A stretch of DNA of 5,796 nt from Methanomicrobiales archaeon (lineage in GTDB: Archaea > Halobacteriota > Methanomicrobia > Methanomicrobiales > Methanoculleaceae): the NCBI GenBank assembly GCA_012510335.1, contig JAAZIF010000145.1, forward strand, positions 1 through 5,796, read 5' to 3'. The translations under genes were made by a program, and so were the position numbers. The notes under the pieces are model-generated. The model was not told the origin of the DNA and did not search any database. It saw only the letters and a program-made list of their open reading frames with translations. Shown one piece after another: positions 4,813-5,796 of this stretch (its first letter is position 1; the number at the start of each line of letters is the position of its first letter).

Positions 4813-5796
4813 TCATCCATTCTTTCTCAACTCGAAATACTGCCGGAGAAGATCCTGATTTTCGTCACAAAACCTGCTTCCCCCATCCTTCAGGTTTTTC
4901 TGAACTTCCTGCGCAATCTGACTGTGTTGCTCCCGGTAAAAACCGTAGAGCGTCTTAATGATCGGCCCGAATTCAGCGTCATCGGCTTGCACGAGTGCAT
5001 CCAGGTAAGCGGTTCGGTGTTCCCACCCGAGGTAGAGCGTCGGGTATCCGGAACGTTCCAGGATGAAATTCATCAGCGCTCGCCCCACCCGCCCGTTTCC
5101 GTCAACAAATGGGTGGATGATCTCAAATTTTGCATGGAACAGGATCGCGAGCTCGAAGGGGTTGAGATGTCCCCTGTTCCGCCGGTACCACCTGACGAGA
5201 TCCTGCATCTCCTCAGGTACGAGGATCGCGGGCGGCGGTTGATAGTCGGCTCCCACTATGCCCACCTGGATGTTCCGGTAATTTCCAGGATCGCGGAGGA
5301 TACGGTCCATCAGGATCTCGTGGATCTTCTTGACGAGCGCCCCGGTGATCTCCCCGGTATACCCATCGAGATACTCTCTGAGTGTGATGTAGTTGAGGAT
5401 TTCATACACCTCCCTCACTTTCTTTCCAGCGGGAGAGATGCTGTGTTCTATAAGTTCCTGCGCTTCCCGGAGGGTGATGGTGTTTCCCTCGATCGCGGTC
5501 GTACCCTGGATATAACGAACGTACATCGCATCCTGATATCGCTCACTCTCGTCTGGATAGAGATCCCTGAACAGATCGTAGAAGTAGCGCAAACTCTCAA
5601 GGTTTGTGGCCTGATTCCGATCAAGGACGGTGAAGGTGTAGTGTTCCAGCCGGTACTCAAGGTATCTGGTTAACCTCAAAGAGAGGTGATCGAGCAGTTT
5701 CACCGAGAGATCCTGCGGCTCGACCTTTTCGAGCCTGCCCACGTATGTCTGGATATAAAGGGATTTAGAGTTAACTTTTACCCTGTCCCGTATGTA
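4813..5796 (-). CDS. Fic family protein (putative AMP-transferase), N-terminus beyond right edge
   Basis: Fic proteins transfer AMP or another phosphate-bearing group from a nucleotide to hydroxyl side chains of target proteins. The frame is open to the window edge, giving 327 codons before a TGA at 4815-4813. Residue numbers here count from the in-frame GTG at 5742-5740. The complete Fic motif HPFVDGNGRVGR is at 210-221, with catalytic His210, Asp214-Gly-Asn anion-binding loop and Arg218/Arg221. An N-terminal inhibitory motif TTAIEGN (81-87) fits [ST]-x3-E-[GN], with Glu85 expected to block ATP, marking a class II self-inhibited Fic. IVGADYQPP (162-170) is the target-docking hairpin region typical of this fold. 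Eighteen more codons without a stop precede the GTG (ending KSLYIQTY), and the GTG has no SD, so the true start is probably outside the window. The C-terminus ends in charged helices without an obvious DNA-binding domain. No antitoxin gene is seen downstream. Confidence 0.94.
   Translation of the reverse strand, partial: YIRDRVKVNSKSLYIQTYVGRLEKVEPQDLSVKLLDHLSLRLTRYLEYRLEHYTFTVLDRNQATNLESLRYFYDLFRDLYPDESERYQDAMYVRYIQGTTAIEGNTITLREAQELIEHSISPAGKKVREVYEILNYITLREYLDGYTGEITGALVKKIHEILMDRILRDPGNYRNIQVGIVGADYQPPPAILVPEEMQDLVRWYRRNRGHLNPFELAILFHAKFEIIHPFVDGNGRVGRALMNFILERSGYPTLYLGWEHRTAYLDALVQADDAEFGPIIKTLYGFYREQHSQIAQEVQKNLKDGGSRFCDENQDLLRQYFELRKNG

Noticed and set aside
4804..5673. Plus-strand open frame of 289 codons opposite the fic gene.
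   Set aside because: The minus strand encodes a complete Fic motif and inhibitory motif; the plus frame has no recognisable domain.
4479..5796. tRNA-Thr as attachment site of an integrated element carrying fic.
   Set aside because: No integrase gene and no repeated tRNA 3' end are seen in the window; the right side would need to be examined.

Overview
The window looks like chromosomal DNA from a methanogenic archaeon, most likely a GC-rich member of the Methanomicrobiales (Methanoculleus-like; genus is inference). The strongest pointer is a full-length Mmp10, the radical SAM enzyme that methylates an arginine in methyl-coenzyme M reductase and is a methanogenesis marker. A Dph6-type diphthamide synthetase, a UPF0248 (DUF504) protein and two tRNA genes without encoded CCA ends agree with an archaeon. 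Translation starts mix ATG and GTG, several with a clear Shine-Dalgarno (SD) sequence.

Layout from left to right. Bases 1-201 (minus) hold the N-terminal part of a membrane protein with a UbiA-prenyltransferase-like start, cut by the window edge. Just upstream of it on the same strand is a tandem two-domain rubredoxin (212-562) with its own TATA-like promoter. A stretch without protein genes follows (563-1152), whose only gene is tRNA-Leu(GAG) at 831-915; the rest holds short inverted and direct repeats. A 63-residue protein of unknown function lies on the minus strand at 1153-1344. Then come two translationally coupled plus-strand genes: dph6 (1526-2206) and a class I glutamine-amidotransferase-like protein (2203-2790) whose nucleophilic cysteine is replaced by serine. 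These converge on mmp10 (2822-4048, minus), with an 8-base inverted repeat spanning both stop codons. mmp10 is divergent from a UPF0248 gene (4172-4426, plus), which ends in a T-tract and is followed by tRNA-Thr(TGT) at 4479-4551. Bases 4552-4812 contain no gene I can support. The window ends inside a Fic-family protein (4813-5796, minus) that runs off the right edge.

Biologically, the window combines modification of the translation and methanogenesis machinery (Dph6 for elongation factor 2, Mmp10 for McrA, two tRNAs), redox chemistry (double rubredoxin) and a probable self-inhibited AMP-transferase (Fic). The most interesting item is the dph6 / degenerate amidotransferase pair. An amide-forming ligase that needs ammonia is tightly coupled to a protein of the fold that normally supplies ammonia from glutamine, yet that partner lacks the usual catalytic cysteine. 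I see no CRISPR array, insertion sequence or defence island.
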